A DNA stretch of 64,000 bases from Burkholderia pseudomultivorans (GTDB lineage Bacteria > Pseudomonadota > Gammaproteobacteria > Burkholderiales > Burkholderiaceae), in the NCBI RefSeq assembly GCF_001718415.1, contig NZ_CP013378.1, positions 1,488,001 to 1,552,000 on the forward strand. Reading direction: 5' to 3'. Of the stretch, positions 8,153-26,003 are shown one piece after another. Numbering within the stretch: position 1 is the stretch's first letter; every line of letters starts with the position of its first letter. The notes under the pieces are model-generated. The model did no database searches and had not been told where the DNA came from. It saw nothing but the letters and a program-made list of their open reading frames with translations. The translations under genes were made by a program, and so were the position numbers.

Positions 8153-8478
8153 GTGCTTTGTGGGGGCGCTATTCTGGCACTCTTTCGGGAGACCGAATAA
8201 ACGCCCCCAGAAGCCAAAGATAACCGCCCAATCGTTGCGATTGTCCACGATTTGGCGTTTCTCTTTGTCTTCTGAAGCGACTGCAGAAGGCAAGTTTGGT
8301 CGGGTAGCGGGCAACACAGGCATCCGCTGCCGTCAGCCAGCGGTTGGTAGCGGCCAACCACCAAGCTTCTCGGCTCGTTCAAGCCGTCGGACGGCCATCG
8401 GGTCTCAGTCGGTGAACACTCGGGTCTGAAACGTCCAGGTATTCCGCCTCGACGCACCCGCCGTGATTCGGAGATCGT
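8153..8478 (+). other. rplL-rpoB leader with long processing-type stem
   Basis: The gap holds no gene. Its main feature is a long interrupted stem at 8162-8208: GGGGGCG pairs with CGCCCCC, and inside it TATTC (8170-8174) pairs with GAATA (8195-8199). Enterobacteria cut this intergenic region with RNase III, so a similar site is plausible here. The end of the leader carries GGAG (about 8469-8472) before the rpoB ATG. Confidence 0.5.
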
Positions 8479-12585
<4,107 letters not shown>

Positions 12586-12606
12586 TCGGACTACGGAGAG
12601 AAGGCA

Positions 12607-15600
12607 ATGAAAGCTCTGCTCGATCTATTCAAGCAAGTCCAACAGGAAGAAGTTTTCGACGCGATCAAGATCGGTCTGGCCTCGCCCGACAAGATCCGTT
12701 CGTGGTCGTTCGGCGAAGTGAAGAAGCCGGAGACCATCAACTACCGTACGTTCAAGCCGGAACGCGATGGTCTGTTCTGCGCGAAGATCTTCGGGCCGAT
12801 CAAGGACTACGAGTGCCTGTGCGGCAAGTACAAGCGCCTGAAGCATCGTGGCGTGATCTGCGAGAAGTGCGGCGTCGAAGTGACGCTGGCGAAGGTGCGT
12901 CGTGAGCGGATGGGCCACATCGAGCTGGCCTCGCCGGTCGCGCACATCTGGTTCCTGAAGTCGCTGCCGTCGCGTCTGGGCATGGTGCTCGACATGACGC
13001 TGCGCGACATCGAGCGCGTGCTGTACTTCGAGGCGTACGTGGTGATCGAACCGGGCATGACGCCGCTGAAGGCGCGGCAGATCATGACCGAAGAGGATTA
13101 CTACAACAAGGTCGAGGAATACGGCGACGAATTCCGTGCCGAGATGGGCGCGGAAGGCGTGCGCGAGCTGCTGCGCGCGATCAACATCGACGAGCAGGTC
13201 GAACAGCTGCGCACCGAGCTGAAGAACACCGGCTCGGAAGCGAAGATCAAGAAGTTCGCGAAGCGCCTGAAGGTGCTCGAGGCCTTCCAGCGTTCGGGCA
13301 TCAAGCCCGAGTGGATGATCCTCGAGGTGCTGCCGGTGCTGCCGCCGGAACTGCGTCCGCTCGTGCCGCTGGACGGCGGCCGTTTCGCGACGTCGGACCT
13401 GAACGACCTGTATCGCCGCGTGATCAACCGTAACAACCGGTTGAAGCGTCTGCTCGAGCTGAAGGCGCCTGAAATCATCGTCCGCAATGAAAAGCGGATG
13501 CTGCAGGAAGCCGTCGACTCGCTGCTCGACAACGGTCGTCGCGGCAAGGCGATGACGGGCGCCAACAAGCGTCCGCTGAAGTCGCTCGCCGACATGATCA
13601 AGGGCAAGGGCGGTCGTTTCCGTCAGAACCTGCTGGGCAAGCGCGTCGACTACTCGGGCCGTTCGGTCATCGTGGTCGGCCCGACGCTGAAGCTGCACCA
13701 GTGCGGCCTGCCGAAGCTGATGGCGCTCGAACTGTTCAAGCCGTTCATCTTCAACAAGCTGGAAGTGATGGGCGTTGCGACGACCATCAAGGCGGCGAAG
13801 AAGGAAGTCGAGAACCAGACGCCGGTCGTGTGGGACATCCTCGAAGAGGTGATCCGCGAGCACCCGGTGATGCTGAACCGTGCGCCGACGCTGCACCGTC
13901 TCGGTATCCAGGCGTTCGAGCCGGTGCTGATCGAAGGCAAGGCAATCCAGCTGCACCCGCTCGTCTGCGCGGCGTTCAACGCCGACTTCGACGGTGACCA
14001 GATGGCCGTTCACGTGCCGCTGTCGCTCGAAGCGCAGATGGAAGCGCGCACGCTGATGCTCGCGTCGAACAACGTGCTGTTCCCGGCCAACGGCGATCCG
14101 TCGATCGTGCCGTCGCAGGATATCGTGCTGGGTCTGTACTACGCGACCCGCGAGGCGATCAACGGCAAGGGCGAAGGCCTGACGTTCACGGGCGTGTCGG
14201 AAGTGCTGCGCGCGTACGAGAACAAGGAAGTCGAGCTCGCGTCGCGCGTCAACGTGCGGATCACCGAAATGGTCCGCAACGAGGACACCTCGGAAGGCGC
14301 GCCGGAATTCGTGCCGAAGGTCACGCTGTACGCGACGACCGTCGGCCGCGCGATCCTGTCGGAGATCCTGCCGCACGGCCTGCCGTTCTCGGTGCTGAAC
14401 AAGCCGCTGAAGAAGAAGGAAATCTCGCGCCTGATCAACACGGCGTTCCGCAAGTGCGGTCTGCGCGCGACGGTGGTGTTCGCCGATCAGCTGATGCAGT
14501 CGGGTTTCCGTCTCGCGACGCGCGCCGGCATCTCGATCTGCGTGGACGACATGCTCGTGCCGCCGCAGAAGGAAACGATCGTCGGCGACGCCGCGAAGAA
14601 GGTGAAGGAGTACGACCGCCAGTACATGTCGGGTCTCGTCACCGCGCAGGAACGCTACAACAACGTGGTCGACATCTGGTCGGCGACGTCGGAAGCGGTC
14701 GGCAAGGCGATGATGGAGCAGCTGTCGACGGAGCCGGTGACGGACCGCGACGGCAACGAGACGCGCCAGGAGTCGTTCAACTCGATCTACATGATGGCCG
14801 ACTCGGGCGCCCGGGGTTCGGCGGTGCAGATTCGTCAGCTGGCCGGTATGCGCGGCCTGATGGCGAAGCCGGACGGCTCCATTATCGAGACGCCGATTAC
14901 CGCGAACTTCCGCGAAGGCCTGAACGTGCTGCAGTACTTCATCTCGACCCACGGTGCACGTAAGGGTCTGGCTGATACGGCACTGAAGACCGCGAACTCG
15001 GGTTACCTGACGCGTCGTCTGGTCGACGTCACGCAGGATCTGGTGGTGGTCGAGGACGATTGCGGCACGTCGAACGGCGTCGCGATGAAGGCGCTGGTCG
15101 AAGGCGGTGAAGTCGTCGAAGCGCTGCGCGACCGTATCCTCGGCCGCGTCGCGGTCGCGGACGTCGTCAACCCGGAAACGCAGGAAACGCTGTACGAAGC
15201 GGGCACGCTGCTCGACGAAGTGGCGGTCGAGGAAATCGAACGCCTCGGCATCGACGAAGTGCGCGTGCGCACGCCGCTGACCTGCGAAACGCGTTACGGC
15301 CTGTGCGCATCGTGCTACGGCCGCGACCTCGGCCGCGGCTCGCTGGTGAACGTCGGCGAAGCGGTCGGCGTGATCGCGGCGCAGTCGATCGGCGAACCGG
15401 GCACGCAGCTGACGATGCGTACGTTCCACATCGGTGGTGCGGCATCGCGTGCGGCAGTGGCCTCGTCGGTCGAAGCGAAGAGCAACGGTATCGTGCGTTT
15501 CACGGCGACGATGCGCTACGTCACCAACGCGAAGGGCGAGCAGATCGTCATCTCGCGTTCGGGCGAGGCGCTGATCACCGACGACTTCGGTCGCGAGCGC

Positions 15601-16848
15601 GAGCGTCACAAAGTGCCGTACGGCGCGACGCTGCTGCAGCTCGACGGTGCGACGATCAAGGCTGGTACGCAGCTCGCCACGTGGGATCCGATGACGCGTC
15701 CGATCATCACCGAGTACGGCGGTACGGTGAAGTTCGAGAACGTCGAGGAAGGCGTGACGGTCGCGAAGCAGATCGACGACGTGACCGGTCTGTCGACCCT
15801 GGTCGTGATCGACGTGAAGCGTCGCGGTTCGCAGGCATCGAAGAGCGTGCGTCCGCAGGTCAAGCTGCTCGACGCGAACGGCGAGGAAGTGAAGATCCCG
15901 GGCACCGAGCACGCGGTGCAGATCGGCTTCCAGGTCGGCGCGCTGATCACCGTGAAGGACGGTCAGCAGGTGCAGGTGGGTGAAGTGCTCGCACGTATCC
16001 CGACCGAAGCGCAGAAGACGCGTGACATTACCGGCGGTCTGCCGCGGGTGGCGGAACTGTTCGAAGCGCGTTCGCCGAAGGATGCGGGCATTCTCGCGGA
16101 AGTCACCGGCACGACGTCGTTCGGCAAGGACACGAAGGGCAAGCAGCGTCTCGTCATCACGGACCTCGAAGGCAACCAGCACGAGTTCCTGATCGCGAAG
16201 GAAAAGCAGGTGCTGGTCCACGACGCCCAGGTCGTCAACAAGGGCGAAATGATCGTGGACGGCCCGGCCGATCCGCACGACATCCTGCGTCTGCAGGGTA
16301 TCGAGGCGCTGTCGCGCTACATCGTCGACGAAGTGCAGGACGTGTACCGTCTGCAGGGCGTGAAGATCAACGACAAGCACATCGAGGTGATCGTTCGCCA
16401 GATGCTGCGTCGTGTGCAGATCACCGACAACGGCGATACGCGCTTCATCCCGGGCGAACAGGTCGAGCGTTCCGACATGCTGGACGAGAACGATCGCATG
16501 ATCGCCGAGGGCAAGCGTCCGGCTTCGTACGACAACGTGCTGCTCGGTATTACGAAGGCGTCGCTGTCGACCGACTCGTTCATCTCCGCGGCATCGTTCC
16601 AGGAAACGACCCGCGTGCTGACCGAAGCGGCGATCATGGGCAAGCGCGACGATCTGCGCGGCCTGAAGGAAAACGTGATCGTCGGCCGTCTGATCCCGGC
16701 CGGTACCGGTCTCGCGTTCCACAAGGCGCGCAAGGCGAAGGAATCGTCGGATCGCGAGCGTTTCGACCAGATCGCAGCGGAAGAAGCGTTCGACTTCGGT
16801 ACGCCGAGCACGCCGGCCGAAGAACCGCAGCACCCGGCAGCCGAGTAA
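12607..16848 (+). CDS. rpoC: DNA-directed RNA polymerase subunit beta'
   Basis: A 1413-residue subunit. The N-terminal zinc-binding cysteines are C70, C72, C85 and C88 ([20 protein letters not shown]). The catalytic magnesium loop NADFDGDQM starts at residue 458. The second zinc site shows in [15 protein letters not shown], and the trigger-loop region [20 protein letters not shown] is present. Length matches betaproteobacterial RpoC. GGAGAGAAGG precedes the start. A strong terminator ends the operon 40 bases after the stop. Confidence 0.99.
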   Translation: MKALLDLFKQVQQEEVFDAIKIGLASPDKIRSWSFGEVKKPETINYRTFKPERDGLFCAKIFGPIKDYECLCGKYKRLKHRGVICEKCGVEVTLAKVRRERMGHIELASPVAHIWFLKSLPSRLGMVLDMTLRDIERVLYFEAYVVIEPGMTPLKARQIMTEEDYYNKVEEYGDEFRAEMGAEGVRELLRAINIDEQVEQLRTELKNTGSEAKIKKFAKRLKVLEAFQRSGIKPEWMILEVLPVLPPELRPLVPLDGGRFATSDLNDLYRRVINRNNRLKRLLELKAPEIIVRNEKRMLQEAVDSLLDNGRRGKAMTGANKRPLKSLADMIKGKGGRFRQNLLGKRVDYSGRSVIVVGPTLKLHQCGLPKLMALELFKPFIFNKLEVMGVATTIKAAKKEVENQTPVVWDILEEVIREHPVMLNRAPTLHRLGIQAFEPVLIEGKAIQLHPLVCAAFNADFDGDQMAVHVPLSLEAQMEARTLMLASNNVLFPANGDPSIVPSQDIVLGLYYATREAINGKGEGLTFTGVSEVLRAYENKEVELASRVNVRITEMVRNEDTSEGAPEFVPKVTLYATTVGRAILSEILPHGLPFSVLNKPLKKKEISRLINTAFRKCGLRATVVFADQLMQSGFRLATRAGISICVDDMLVPPQKETIVGDAAKKVKEYDRQYMSGLVTAQERYNNVVDIWSATSEAVGKAMMEQLSTEPVTDRDGNETRQESFNSIYMMADSGARGSAVQIRQLAGMRGLMAKPDGSIIETPITANFREGLNVLQYFISTHGARKGLADTALKTANSGYLTRRLVDVTQDLVVVEDDCGTSNGVAMKALVEGGEVVEALRDRILGRVAVADVVNPETQETLYEAGTLLDEVAVEEIERLGIDEVRVRTPLTCETRYGLCASCYGRDLGRGSLVNVGEAVGVIAAQSIGEPGTQLTMRTFHIGGAASRAAVASSVEAKSNGIVRFTATMRYVTNAKGEQIVISRSGEALITDDFGRERERHKVPYGATLLQLDGATIKAGTQLATWDPMTRPIITEYGGTVKFENVEEGVTVAKQIDDVTGLSTLVVIDVKRRGSQASKSVRPQVKLLDANGEEVKIPGTEHAVQIGFQVGALITVKDGQQVQVGEVLARIPTEAQKTRDITGGLPRVAELFEARSPKDAGILAEVTGTTSFGKDTKGKQRLVITDLEGNQHEFLIAKEKQVLVHDAQVVNKGEMIVDGPADPHDILRLQGIEALSRYIVDEVQDVYRLQGVKINDKHIEVIVRQMLRRVQITDNGDTRFIPGEQVERSDMLDENDRMIAEGKRPASYDNVLLGITKASLSTDSFISAASFQETTRVLTEAAIMGKRDDLRGLKENVIVGRLIPAGTGLAFHKARKAKESSDRERFDQIAAEEAFDFGTPSTPAEEPQHPAAE

Positions 16849-16888
16849 GCGCGGGCGGCGCGAGCCGCCTCGCCCTCGCTGTCACCGA

Positions 16889-16920
16889 AACCGCCCGGTT
16901 TTGCCGGGCGGTTTTTTTTT
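16889..16920 (+). terminator. Rho-independent terminator of the rpoBC operon
   Basis: CCGCCCGG (16891-16898) pairs with CCGGGCGG (16904-16911) around TTTTG, followed by nine T residues. Confidence 0.95.
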
Positions 16921-17086
16921 ATGCGTCGTTCGCGCGCATCACGCGCTTGCGCAGCGCCTTTGCAGGCGCGTGATGCGCGCGTACGAACCCTGTCCGATCG
17001 GCCAACGTTGCACGATTCGCCGCGCGCCGCGCGAGCGGGTTGGTAAAATCGCGGTCATCGCTCCGCCGTCCTCGTTCTCATCATTC

Positions 17087-18934
17087 ATGTCCCGCGCCCT
17101 CGAAATACTCGACGAAGTCTTTGGTTATTCCGCTTTTCGCGGCCAGCAGGGCGAGATCGTCGAACACGTCGCCGGCGGCGGCGACTGTCTCGTGCTGATG
17201 CCGACCGGCGGCGGCAAGTCGCTGTGCTACCAGATTCCGGCGCTGCTGCGCCGCGAGGCCGGGCACGGCGCGGGCATCGTCGTGTCGCCGCTGATCGCGC
17301 TGATGCAGGACCAGGTCGCGGCGCTCAGCGAAGTCGGCGTGCGCGCGGCGTACCTGAACTCGACGCTGTCGGGCGCCGAGGCGGCCGCGACCGAGCGCGC
17401 GCTGCGCGAAGGCGAGATCGACCTGCTGTACGTCGCGCCCGAACGGCTGATGACGGGGCGCTTCCTCGAGCTGCTCGAGCGCGCGAAGATCGGCCTGTTC
17501 GCGATCGACGAAGCGCACTGCGTGTCCCAATGGGGGCACGACTTCCGTCCCGAATACATCCAGCTCTCGGTGCTGCACGAGCGCTTCCCGTCGGTGCCGC
17601 GCATCGCGCTGACAGCCACCGCCGATGCGATCACGCGCGACGAGATCATCCATCGTCTCGCGCTCGACGACGCGCGCGTGTTCGTGTCGAGCTTCGACCG
17701 CCCGAACATCCGCTACCGGATCGTCGAAAAGGACAACGCGCGCGCGCAGCTGCTCGATTTCATTCGCGCCGAACACACGAATGCCGACGGCACTACCGAT
17801 GCGGGCGTCGTCTACTGCCTGTCGCGCCGCAAGGTCGAGGAGACGGCCGAATGGCTGAAGGCGCAGGGCGTGCGCGCGCTGCCGTATCACGCGGGGATGG
17901 AGTTCGAGGTGCGGCAGAAGCACCAGGAAATGTTCCAGCGCGAGGAAGGCATCGTGATGTGCGCGACGATCGCGTTCGGGATGGGCATCGACAAGCCCGA
18001 CGTGCGCTTCGTCGCGCACCTCGACCTGCCGAAGAGCGTCGAGGGCTACTACCAGGAAACCGGCCGCGCGGGCCGCGACGGGCTGCCCGCGAACGCGTGG
18101 ATGGCGTACGGCCTCGGCGACGTCGTCCAGCAGCGCAAGATGATCGACGAATCGGACGCCGACGACGCGCACAAGCGCGTGCAGACGTCGAAGCTCGACG
18201 CGCTGCTCGGCCTGTGCGAGACGATCTCGTGCCGGCGCGTGCGCCTGCTGAACTACTTCGGCGAGGCGAGCCAGCCGTGCGGCAACTGCGACACGTGCCT
18301 GGAGCCGCCCGATTCGTGGGACGCGACGCGCGAGGCGCAGATGGCGCTGTCGTGCGTGTTCCGCGCGCAGCGCGCGAGCGGCTTCAATTTCGGCGCGAGC
18401 CATCTGATCGAGATCCTGCGCGGCGCGCGCACCGAGAAGGTGCTGCAGCGCGGCCACGACCAGCTCAGCACGTTCGGGATCGGCGCGTCGCTGTCCGAGC
18501 CGGAGTGGCGTGCGATCTTCCGGCAGCTTGTCGCATACGGCTACCTGGCCGTCGACCACGGCGGCTTCGGCGCGCTGGTGCTGACCGAGGCCGCGAAGCC
18601 GGTGCTGAAGAACGAGGAGAAGGTCACGCTGCGCCGCTACGTGAAGCCGCAGCGCACGCGCCAGTCGTCGAGCCGCGGCGGCACGCGCGTGGATCCGACC
18701 GCCGGCATGGGCACGCGCGAACGCGCACGCTGGGACGCGCTGCGCGCGTGGCGCGCGGAAACGGCGAAGTCGGACGGCGTGCCGGCCTACGTGATCTTCC
18801 ACGATGCGACGCTGGCCGAAATCGCGCGCAACGCGCCGGAGACGATCGACGACCTGCGGCATATCCCCGGCATGGGCGTGCGCAAGCTCGAGCGCTTCGG
18901 CGACGAGATCATCGACGTCGTCGAGTCGGCCTGA
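17087..18934 (+). CDS. recQ: ATP-dependent DNA helicase RecQ
   Basis: A 615-residue superfamily 2 helicase that unwinds DNA 3' to 5' in recombination and replication-fork repair. Walker A PTGGGKS is at residues 39-45 and DEAH at 141-144 ([18 protein letters not shown]). The RQC zinc cysteines include C377 and C382, then CGNCDTC. A C-terminal HRDC domain occupies about residues 530-610 and ends in a helix-hairpin-helix-like [14 protein letters not shown] start at the ATG at 17087 because the protein then begins at the family's usual [13 protein letters not shown]; the in-frame extension upstream overlaps the rpoC terminator. It lies between rpoC and rpsL, behind its own spacer. Confidence 0.96.
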   Translation: MSRALEILDEVFGYSAFRGQQGEIVEHVAGGGDCLVLMPTGGGKSLCYQIPALLRREAGHGAGIVVSPLIALMQDQVAALSEVGVRAAYLNSTLSGAEAAATERALREGEIDLLYVAPERLMTGRFLELLERAKIGLFAIDEAHCVSQWGHDFRPEYIQLSVLHERFPSVPRIALTATADAITRDEIIHRLALDDARVFVSSFDRPNIRYRIVEKDNARAQLLDFIRAEHTNADGTTDAGVVYCLSRRKVEETAEWLKAQGVRALPYHAGMEFEVRQKHQEMFQREEGIVMCATIAFGMGIDKPDVRFVAHLDLPKSVEGYYQETGRAGRDGLPANAWMAYGLGDVVQQRKMIDESDADDAHKRVQTSKLDALLGLCETISCRRVRLLNYFGEASQPCGNCDTCLEPPDSWDATREAQMALSCVFRAQRASGFNFGASHLIEILRGARTEKVLQRGHDQLSTFGIGASLSEPEWRAIFRQLVAYGYLAVDHGGFGALVLTEAAKPVLKNEEKVTLRRYVKPQRTRQSSSRGGTRVDPTAGMGTRERARWDALRAWRAETAKSDGVPAYVIFHDATLAEIARNAPETIDDLRHIPGMGVRKLERFGDEIIDVVESA

Positions 18935-18993
18935 CACAGCTGTTCCGACCCTTCCGGTAAACCGCCCGGATGCACGGCAAATCACGCAAGCCG

Positions 18994-19023
18994 TTGACTT
19001 AGTTGGCATTTCCGGAATATCAT
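18994..19023 (+). promoter_or_regulatory. Sigma-70 promoter of the str operon (rpsL-rpsG-fusA-tuf)
   Basis: TTGACT (18994-18999) and TATCAT (19018-19023) are separated by 18 bases, about 140 bases before rpsL. The 227-base recQ-rpsL gap has no other strong promoter match that I see. Confidence 0.65.
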
Positions 19024-19161
19024 GCTGGGTTCCGGTATTCGGTGGGCCGAGTCGCGTTCGAAAGTTCGTGCCCGATTCGCCGGTCTGGAAGCCAACTGTG
19101 CGCCGATTCTCGCTTTGCCCGAAATCGGCGTGCGGATTTTGTTCAATTTCAGGAATAAACA

Positions 19162-19542
19162 ATGCCAACCATCAACCAACTGGTTCGCAAAGGCCGTGAG
19201 TCGGAAACGACGAAGAGCAAGAGCCCGGCCCTGCAGGACTGCCCCCAGCGTCGCGGCGTGTGCACCCGTGTGTACACGACGACGCCGAAGAAGCCGAACT
19301 CGGCACTCCGTAAGGTCGCCAAGGTTCGTCTGACGAACGGCTTCGAAGTGATTTCGTACATCGGCGGTGAAGGCCACAACCTGCAGGAACACTCGGTTGT
19401 GCTGATCCGCGGCGGCCGTGTGAAGGACTTGCCGGGTGTGCGTTACCACATGGTTCGCGGCTCGCTGGATACCCAGGGCGTCAAGGACCGTAAGCAAGCG
19501 CGCTCGAAGTACGGCGCGAAGCGTGCAAAGGCTGCCAAGTAA
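19162..19542 (+). CDS. rpsL: 30S ribosomal protein S12
   Basis: A 126-residue decoding-centre protein. Both lysines that mutate to streptomycin resistance are wild type ([10 protein letters not shown] and GRVKDLPG). [16 protein letters not shown] and [12 protein letters not shown] match the family. It is the first gene of the str operon, with an AGGAATAA leader just before the ATG. Confidence 0.98.
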   Translation: MPTINQLVRKGRESETTKSKSPALQDCPQRRGVCTRVYTTTPKKPNSALRKVAKVRLTNGFEVISYIGGEGHNLQEHSVVLIRGGRVKDLPGVRYHMVRGSLDTQGVKDRKQARSKYGAKRAKAAK

Positions 19543-19715
19543 GCAGTTTTTGATCAGGGATCGCCTCATGGCGGTCAAGGCGGTGGTGCCGGATTGCCGG
19601 TGCTGTCGAGTAAGTGGTCACCCGGCCAAGCTGGTTAGTCGAGAAGATGTGATCGGGTTTGTTGGTGGCCGCGGGGCTGGAAAACAGCTCCAACTGAACA
19701 GGTAAAGGAAGAATC

Positions 19716-20186
19716 ATGCCGCGTCGTCGCGAAGTCCCCAAGCGGGAAGTGTTGCCGGATCCGAAGTACGGCAACGTGGATGTAGCCAAGTTCATGAACA
19801 TGCTGATGCTGTCCGGCAAGAAGTCGGTCGCTGAGCGCATCGTTTATGGTGCTTTCGAACAGATCCAGACCAAGGGTGGCAAGGACCCGCTGGAAGTGTT
19901 CACGGTTGCGCTCAACAACGTCAAGCCGGTGGTCGAAGTGAAGAGCCGCCGCGTTGGTGGTGCCAACTATCAAGTTCCGGTCGAAGTGCGCCCGTCGCGT
20001 CGTATGGCATTGGCGATGCGCTGGCTGCGTGAGGCTGCGAAGAAGCGCAGCGAGAAGTCGATGGCTCTGCGCCTGGCAGGTGAACTCTCCGAAGCGGCCG
20101 AAGGCCGTGGCGGCGCGATGAAGAAGCGCGACGAAGTTCACCGCATGGCGGAAGCCAACCGCGCGTTCTCGCATTTCCGTTTCTAA
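19716..20186 (+). CDS. rpsG: 30S ribosomal protein S7
   Basis: A 156-residue primary 16S rRNA-binding protein that nucleates the 30S head. [19 protein letters not shown] is the typical start, and [11 protein letters not shown] is conserved in the middle. The C-terminus [13 protein letters not shown] is normal. In E. coli S7 represses translation of the str mRNA; the 173-base rpsL-rpsG spacer could carry such a site, but I see no clear one. Confidence 0.98.
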   Translation: MPRRREVPKREVLPDPKYGNVDVAKFMNMLMLSGKKSVAERIVYGAFEQIQTKGGKDPLEVFTVALNNVKPVVEVKSRRVGGANYQVPVEVRPSRRMALAMRWLREAAKKRSEKSMALRLAGELSEAAEGRGGAMKKRDEVHRMAEANRAFSHFRF

Positions 20187-20219
20187 GCGCCTGGCTGGGC
20201 TGTTAGCGGAAATAAATTC

Positions 20220-20259
20220 CGGGCGGGTGCGCTTTTCAGGCGCCTCGCCCGTTTGTGTT
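20220..20259 (+). other. Hairpin in the rpsG-fusA spacer (possible attenuator)
   Basis: CGGGCG (20220-20225) pairs with CGCCCG (20246-20251), with partial inner pairing, followed by TTTGTGTT. The weak T-tract and position inside the operon suggest partial attenuation at most. Confidence 0.45.
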
Positions 20260-20308
20260 GAGGCGCGATGCATATGACTGCGTCGCGCCAACCCAGTAGA
20301 GGATCAAA

Positions 20309-22411
<2,103 letters not shown>

Positions 22412-22453
22412 ATCTGCATCTACCAACTGATTATTTTTTGAAAGAAGAGAATC

Positions 22454-23644
22454 ATGGCAAAAGAGAAGTTTGAGCGGACCAAGCCGCACGTGAACGTTGG
22501 TACGATTGGTCACGTTGACCACGGCAAGACGACGCTGACGGCAGCGATCACGACGGTGCTGACGAAGAAGTTCGGCGGCGAAGCGAAGGCATACGACCAG
22601 ATCGACGCGGCGCCGGAAGAAAAGGCGCGCGGCATCACGATCAACACGGCACACGTCGAGTACGAAACGGCTAACCGCCACTACGCACACGTCGACTGCC
22701 CGGGCCACGCCGACTACGTGAAGAACATGATCACGGGTGCAGCGCAGATGGACGGCGCGATCCTGGTGTGCTCGGCCGCAGACGGCCCGATGCCGCAAAC
22801 GCGTGAGCACATCCTGCTGGCGCGTCAGGTTGGCGTTCCGTACATCATCGTGTTCCTGAACAAGTGCGACATGGTGGACGACGCTGAACTGCTCGAGCTG
22901 GTCGAGATGGAAGTTCGCGAACTGCTGTCGAAGTACGACTTCCCGGGCGACGACACGCCGATCGTGAAGGGTTCGGCGAAGCTGGCGCTGGAAGGCGACA
23001 CGGGCGAGCTGGGCGAAGTGGCGATCATGAACCTGGCCGACGCGCTGGACACGTACATCCCGACGCCGGAGCGCGCGGTTGACGGTGCGTTCCTGATGCC
23101 GGTGGAAGACGTGTTCTCGATCTCGGGCCGCGGTACGGTGGTGACGGGTCGTGTCGAGCGCGGCATCATCAAGGTCGGCGAGGAAATCGAAATCGTCGGT
23201 ATCAAGCCGACGGTGAAGACGACCTGCACGGGCGTTGAAATGTTCCGCAAGCTGCTGGACCAGGGTCAGGCAGGCGACAACGTCGGTATCCTGCTGCGCG
23301 GCACGAAGCGTGAAGACGTGGAGCGTGGCCAGGTTCTGGCGAAGCCGGGTTCGATCACGCCGCACACGCACTTCACGGCTGAAGTGTACGTGCTGAGCAA
23401 GGACGAAGGCGGCCGTCACACGCCGTTCTTCAACAACTACCGTCCGCAGTTCTACTTCCGTACGACGGACGTGACGGGCTCGATCGAGCTGCCGAAGGAC
23501 AAGGAAATGGTGATGCCGGGCGACAACGTGTCGATCACGGTGAAGCTGATCGCGCCGATCGCGATGGAAGAAGGTCTGCGCTTCGCGATCCGCGAAGGCG
23601 GCCGTACCGTCGGCGCCGGCGTCGTTGCCAAGATCATCGAGTAA
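22454..23644 (+). CDS. tuf: Elongation factor Tu (second copy)
   Basis: A 396-residue protein with the same sequence as the tuf product at 3279; the base differences I see are synonymous. GTPase motifs are as in the first copy. It closes the str operon 42 bases after fusA, with its own AGAAGAGA leader. The near-identity over about 1.19 kb indicates gene conversion between the copies. A hairpin terminator lies 60 bases downstream. Confidence 0.98.
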   Translation: MAKEKFERTKPHVNVGTIGHVDHGKTTLTAAITTVLTKKFGGEAKAYDQIDAAPEEKARGITINTAHVEYETANRHYAHVDCPGHADYVKNMITGAAQMDGAILVCSAADGPMPQTREHILLARQVGVPYIIVFLNKCDMVDDAELLELVEMEVRELLSKYDFPGDDTPIVKGSAKLALEGDTGELGEVAIMNLADALDTYIPTPERAVDGAFLMPVEDVFSISGRGTVVTGRVERGIIKVGEEIEIVGIKPTVKTTCTGVEMFRKLLDQGQAGDNVGILLRGTKREDVERGQVLAKPGSITPHTHFTAEVYVLSKDEGGRHTPFFNNYRPQFYFRTTDVTGSIELPKDKEMVMPGDNVSITVKLIAPIAMEEGLRFAIREGGRTVGAGVVAKIIE

Positions 23645-23705
23645 GATCGACGATCCGCGGATCCTGTCGGGGTCCGCGCTTCCACGGTAGGCAGTCGTAC
23701 CGTCC

Positions 23706-23748
23706 GAAACCGGGCGTCCAGTTTCCGCTGGCGCCCGGTTTCGTTTTT
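23706..23748 (+). terminator. Terminator after the second tuf
   Basis: GAAACCGGGCG (23706-23716) and CGCCCGGTTTC (23732-23742) form a perfect 11-bp stem, followed by GTTTTT. It separates the str operon from rpsJ. Confidence 0.88.
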
Positions 23749-23930
23749 GGCGCGCCCGCCACGGGTATCGACAAAGCTGCACCACGGTTCCGAAAATTCG
23801 TGTAGAATCGCGGGCTTAGCAGTGGAAATACCGTTCGGAACACGGCGCCTCGCTCCCCGCAGGTTCCTGGTTTCGCGTTCTTTTAGTGTCCGGCGATGCA
23901 ACATCGCCTCGCTCTTTTCAAGGAATCGTC

Positions 23931-24242
23931 ATGCAGCAACAGAAAATCCGCATTCGCCTGAAGGCTTTCGACTATCGTCTGATCGATCAATCGGCAGCCG
24001 AGATCGTCGATACCGCGAAGCGGACGGGTGCAATCGTCCGTGGCCCGGTGCCGCTGCCGACGCGCATTCAGCGTTTTGACATCCTGCGTTCGCCGCACGT
24101 CAACAAGACGTCGCGCGATCAGCTCGAAATCCGTACCCACCAGCGCCTGATGGACATCGTCGATCCGACCGACAAGACGGTCGACGCGCTGATGAAGCTC
24201 GATCTGCCGGCTGGCGTCGACGTGGAGATCAAGCTGCAGTAA
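23931..24242 (+). CDS. rpsJ: 30S ribosomal protein S10
   Basis: A 103-residue protein of the 30S head that also serves as NusE in transcription antitermination and binds NusG. Signature [20 protein letters not shown] at the N-terminus and [16 protein letters not shown] in the loop. I use the ATG at 23931, preceded by AAGGAA, which gives the universal length; the frame is open a further 45 bases upstream without support. A TAGAAT at 23803-23808 could be its -10 box, but I see no good -35 partner. Confidence 0.97.
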   Translation: MQQQKIRIRLKAFDYRLIDQSAAEIVDTAKRTGAIVRGPVPLPTRIQRFDILRSPHVNKTSRDQLEIRTHQRLMDIVDPTDKTVDALMKLDLPAGVDVEIKLQ

Positions 24243-24291
24243 GGCTTTGGGCGCTATCCGGCTTGCCGGGTGGCGCTAAGTCTTTGATTGC

Positions 24292-24320
24292 TTGCAGAAA
24301 ACGAGGGGCCTTGCTATAAT
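24292..24320 (+). promoter_or_regulatory. Extended -10 promoter between rpsJ and rplC
   Basis: TTGCAG (24292-24297), a 17-bp spacer and a perfect TATAAT (24315-24320) preceded by TGC, which makes an extended -10. It lies 50 bases after rpsJ and 100 before rplC and would let rplC and later genes be transcribed separately from rpsJ. Confidence 0.8.
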
Positions 24321-24419
24321 GCTAGGCTTTTCGCGCATTCGCGTAAAAAAGTCGGGTCTTGCGTACCCGGCATTTTGTAAATCAGCCCCGACCAATCGCA
24401 GTCGGGAATGGAGAAAACG

Positions 24420-25070
24420 ATGAGCCTTGGACTCGTAGGTCGCAAGGTTGGCATGACCCGTATCTTCACGGCTGAAGGGGATTCGATTCCCGTCACCGTG
24501 CTGGACGTGTCGGACAACCGCGTGACGCAGATCAAGACTGTTGAAACCGACGGCTACACGGCCGTTCAGGTTGCATTCGGCTCCCGCCGCGCATCGCGCG
24601 TGACGAAGCCGCTGGCAGGTCATCTCGCCAAAGCCGGTGTCGAAGCCGGTGAAATCCTCAAGGAATTCCGCATCGATGCGGCCAAGGCAGCCGAGCTGTC
24701 GAATGGCGCCATCGTCGGTCCGGACCTGTTCGAAGTGGGCCAGAAGGTCGACGTGCAAGGCGTGTCGATCGGTAAGGGCTACGCCGGTACCATCAAGCGC
24801 TACAACTTCGGTTCGGGTCGTGCATCCCACGGTAACTCGCGCTCGCACAACGTGCCGGGCTCGATCGGTATGGCGCAGGATCCGGGTCGCGTGTTCCCGG
24901 GCAAGCGCATGACGGGTCACATGGGTGACGTGACGGTGACGGTGCAGAACCTCGAAATCGCTCGTATCGACGCAGAGCGCAAGCTGCTGCTCGTCAAGGG
25001 CGCGATTCCGGGTGCGAAGGGCGGCAAAGTGTTCGTCACGCCGGCCGTGAAGACCAAGGGGGCGAAATAA
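24420..25070 (+). CDS. rplC: 50S ribosomal protein L3
   Basis: A 216-residue early-assembly protein whose long loop reaches the peptidyl-transferase centre. [16 protein letters not shown] is the canonical start at 24420, with GGAGAAAA upstream; the in-frame ATG four codons earlier lies inside that site. The loop region [23 protein letters not shown] is conserved (about residues 140-162). Its stop overlaps the rplD start by one base. Confidence 0.97.
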   Translation: MSLGLVGRKVGMTRIFTAEGDSIPVTVLDVSDNRVTQIKTVETDGYTAVQVAFGSRRASRVTKPLAGHLAKAGVEAGEILKEFRIDAAKAAELSNGAIVGPDLFEVGQKVDVQGVSIGKGYAGTIKRYNFGSGRASHGNSRSHNVPGSIGMAQDPGRVFPGKRMTGHMGDVTVTVQNLEIARIDAERKLLLVKGAIPGAKGGKVFVTPAVKTKGAK

Positions 25071-25690
25071 TGGAACTCAAGCTCCTGAACGAAAATGGTC
25101 AGGAAGGTGCAGTGGTCAACGCATCGGACGTCGTGTTCGGTCGTGACTACAACGAAGCGCTGATCCACCAGGTCGTCGTCGCTTACCAGGCGAATGCTCG
25201 CCAGGGTAACCGCGCGCAGAAGGACCGTGAGCAAGTCAAGCACACGACGAAGAAGCCGTGGCGTCAGAAGGGTACGGGCCGCGCTCGTGCCGGTATGTCG
25301 TCGAGCCCGTTGTGGCGTGGCGGTGGTCGTATCTTCCCGAATTCGCCGGAAGAAAACTTCTCGCACAAGGTCAACAAGAAGATGCATCGCGCAGGTCTCT
25401 GCTCGATCTTCTCGCAGCTGGCCCGCGAAGGCCGTCTGTCGGTCGTGGAGGACATCCTCCTCGAAGCGCCGAAGACCAAGCTGCTGGCCGACAAGTTCAA
25501 GGCCATGGGCCTCGAATCCGTGTTGATCATTACCGACACGGTCGACGAAAACCTGTACCTGGCTTCGCGCAACCTGCCGCACGTGGCAGTTGTCGAGCCG
25601 CGCTACGCTGACCCGCTGTCGCTGATCTACTTCAAGAAAGTGCTGGTCACGAAGGCTGCGGTCGCCCAGATCGAGGAGTTGCTGTCATGA
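25070..25690 (+). CDS. rplD: 50S ribosomal protein L4
   Basis: A 206-residue protein that lines the nascent peptide exit tunnel. The extended loop [15 protein letters not shown] lies at about residues 63-77, and the C-terminal half ends [14 protein letters not shown]. In enterobacteria L4 autoregulates the S10 operon by attenuation and translation. Its end overlaps rplW by four bases (ATGA), indicating coupling. Confidence 0.98.
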
Positions 25691-26001
25691 GCGAGATTCG
25701 CAAGAACGATCATCGTTTGATGCAGGTCCTGCTCGCACCGGTGATTTCCGAAAAGGCGACGCTGGTTGCCGACAAGAACGAGCAAGTCGTATTCGAAGTC
25801 GCGCCGGATGCCACGAAGCAGGAAGTGAAGGCGGCTGTCGAGCTGCTGTTCAAGGTTGAAGTTGATTCCGTCAACGTGCTGGTTCAGAAGGGCAAGCAAA
25901 AGCGCTTCGGCCGTTCGATGGGCCGCCGCAAGGACGTGAAGAAGGCATATGTGTGCCTGAAGCCCGGCCAGGAAATCAACTTTGAAGCGGAGGCCAACTA
26001 A
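25687..26001 (+). CDS. rplW: 50S ribosomal protein L23
   Basis: A 104-residue protein at the tunnel exit, docking site for trigger factor and [19 protein letters not shown] is the family N-terminus, and [17 protein letters not shown] the rRNA-binding loop. It overlaps rplD by four bases and precedes rplB by two. Confidence 0.97.
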
Positions 26002-26003
26002 CC

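Noticed and set aside
17008..17049. TTGCAC and TAAAAT as a recQ promoter
   Set aside because: The boxes are 30 bases apart, far from the usable 16-18 bases.
23768..23808. TCGACA and TAGAAT as an rpsJ promoter
   Set aside because: Spacing is 29 bases; only the TAGAAT is kept as a weak remark under rpsJ.
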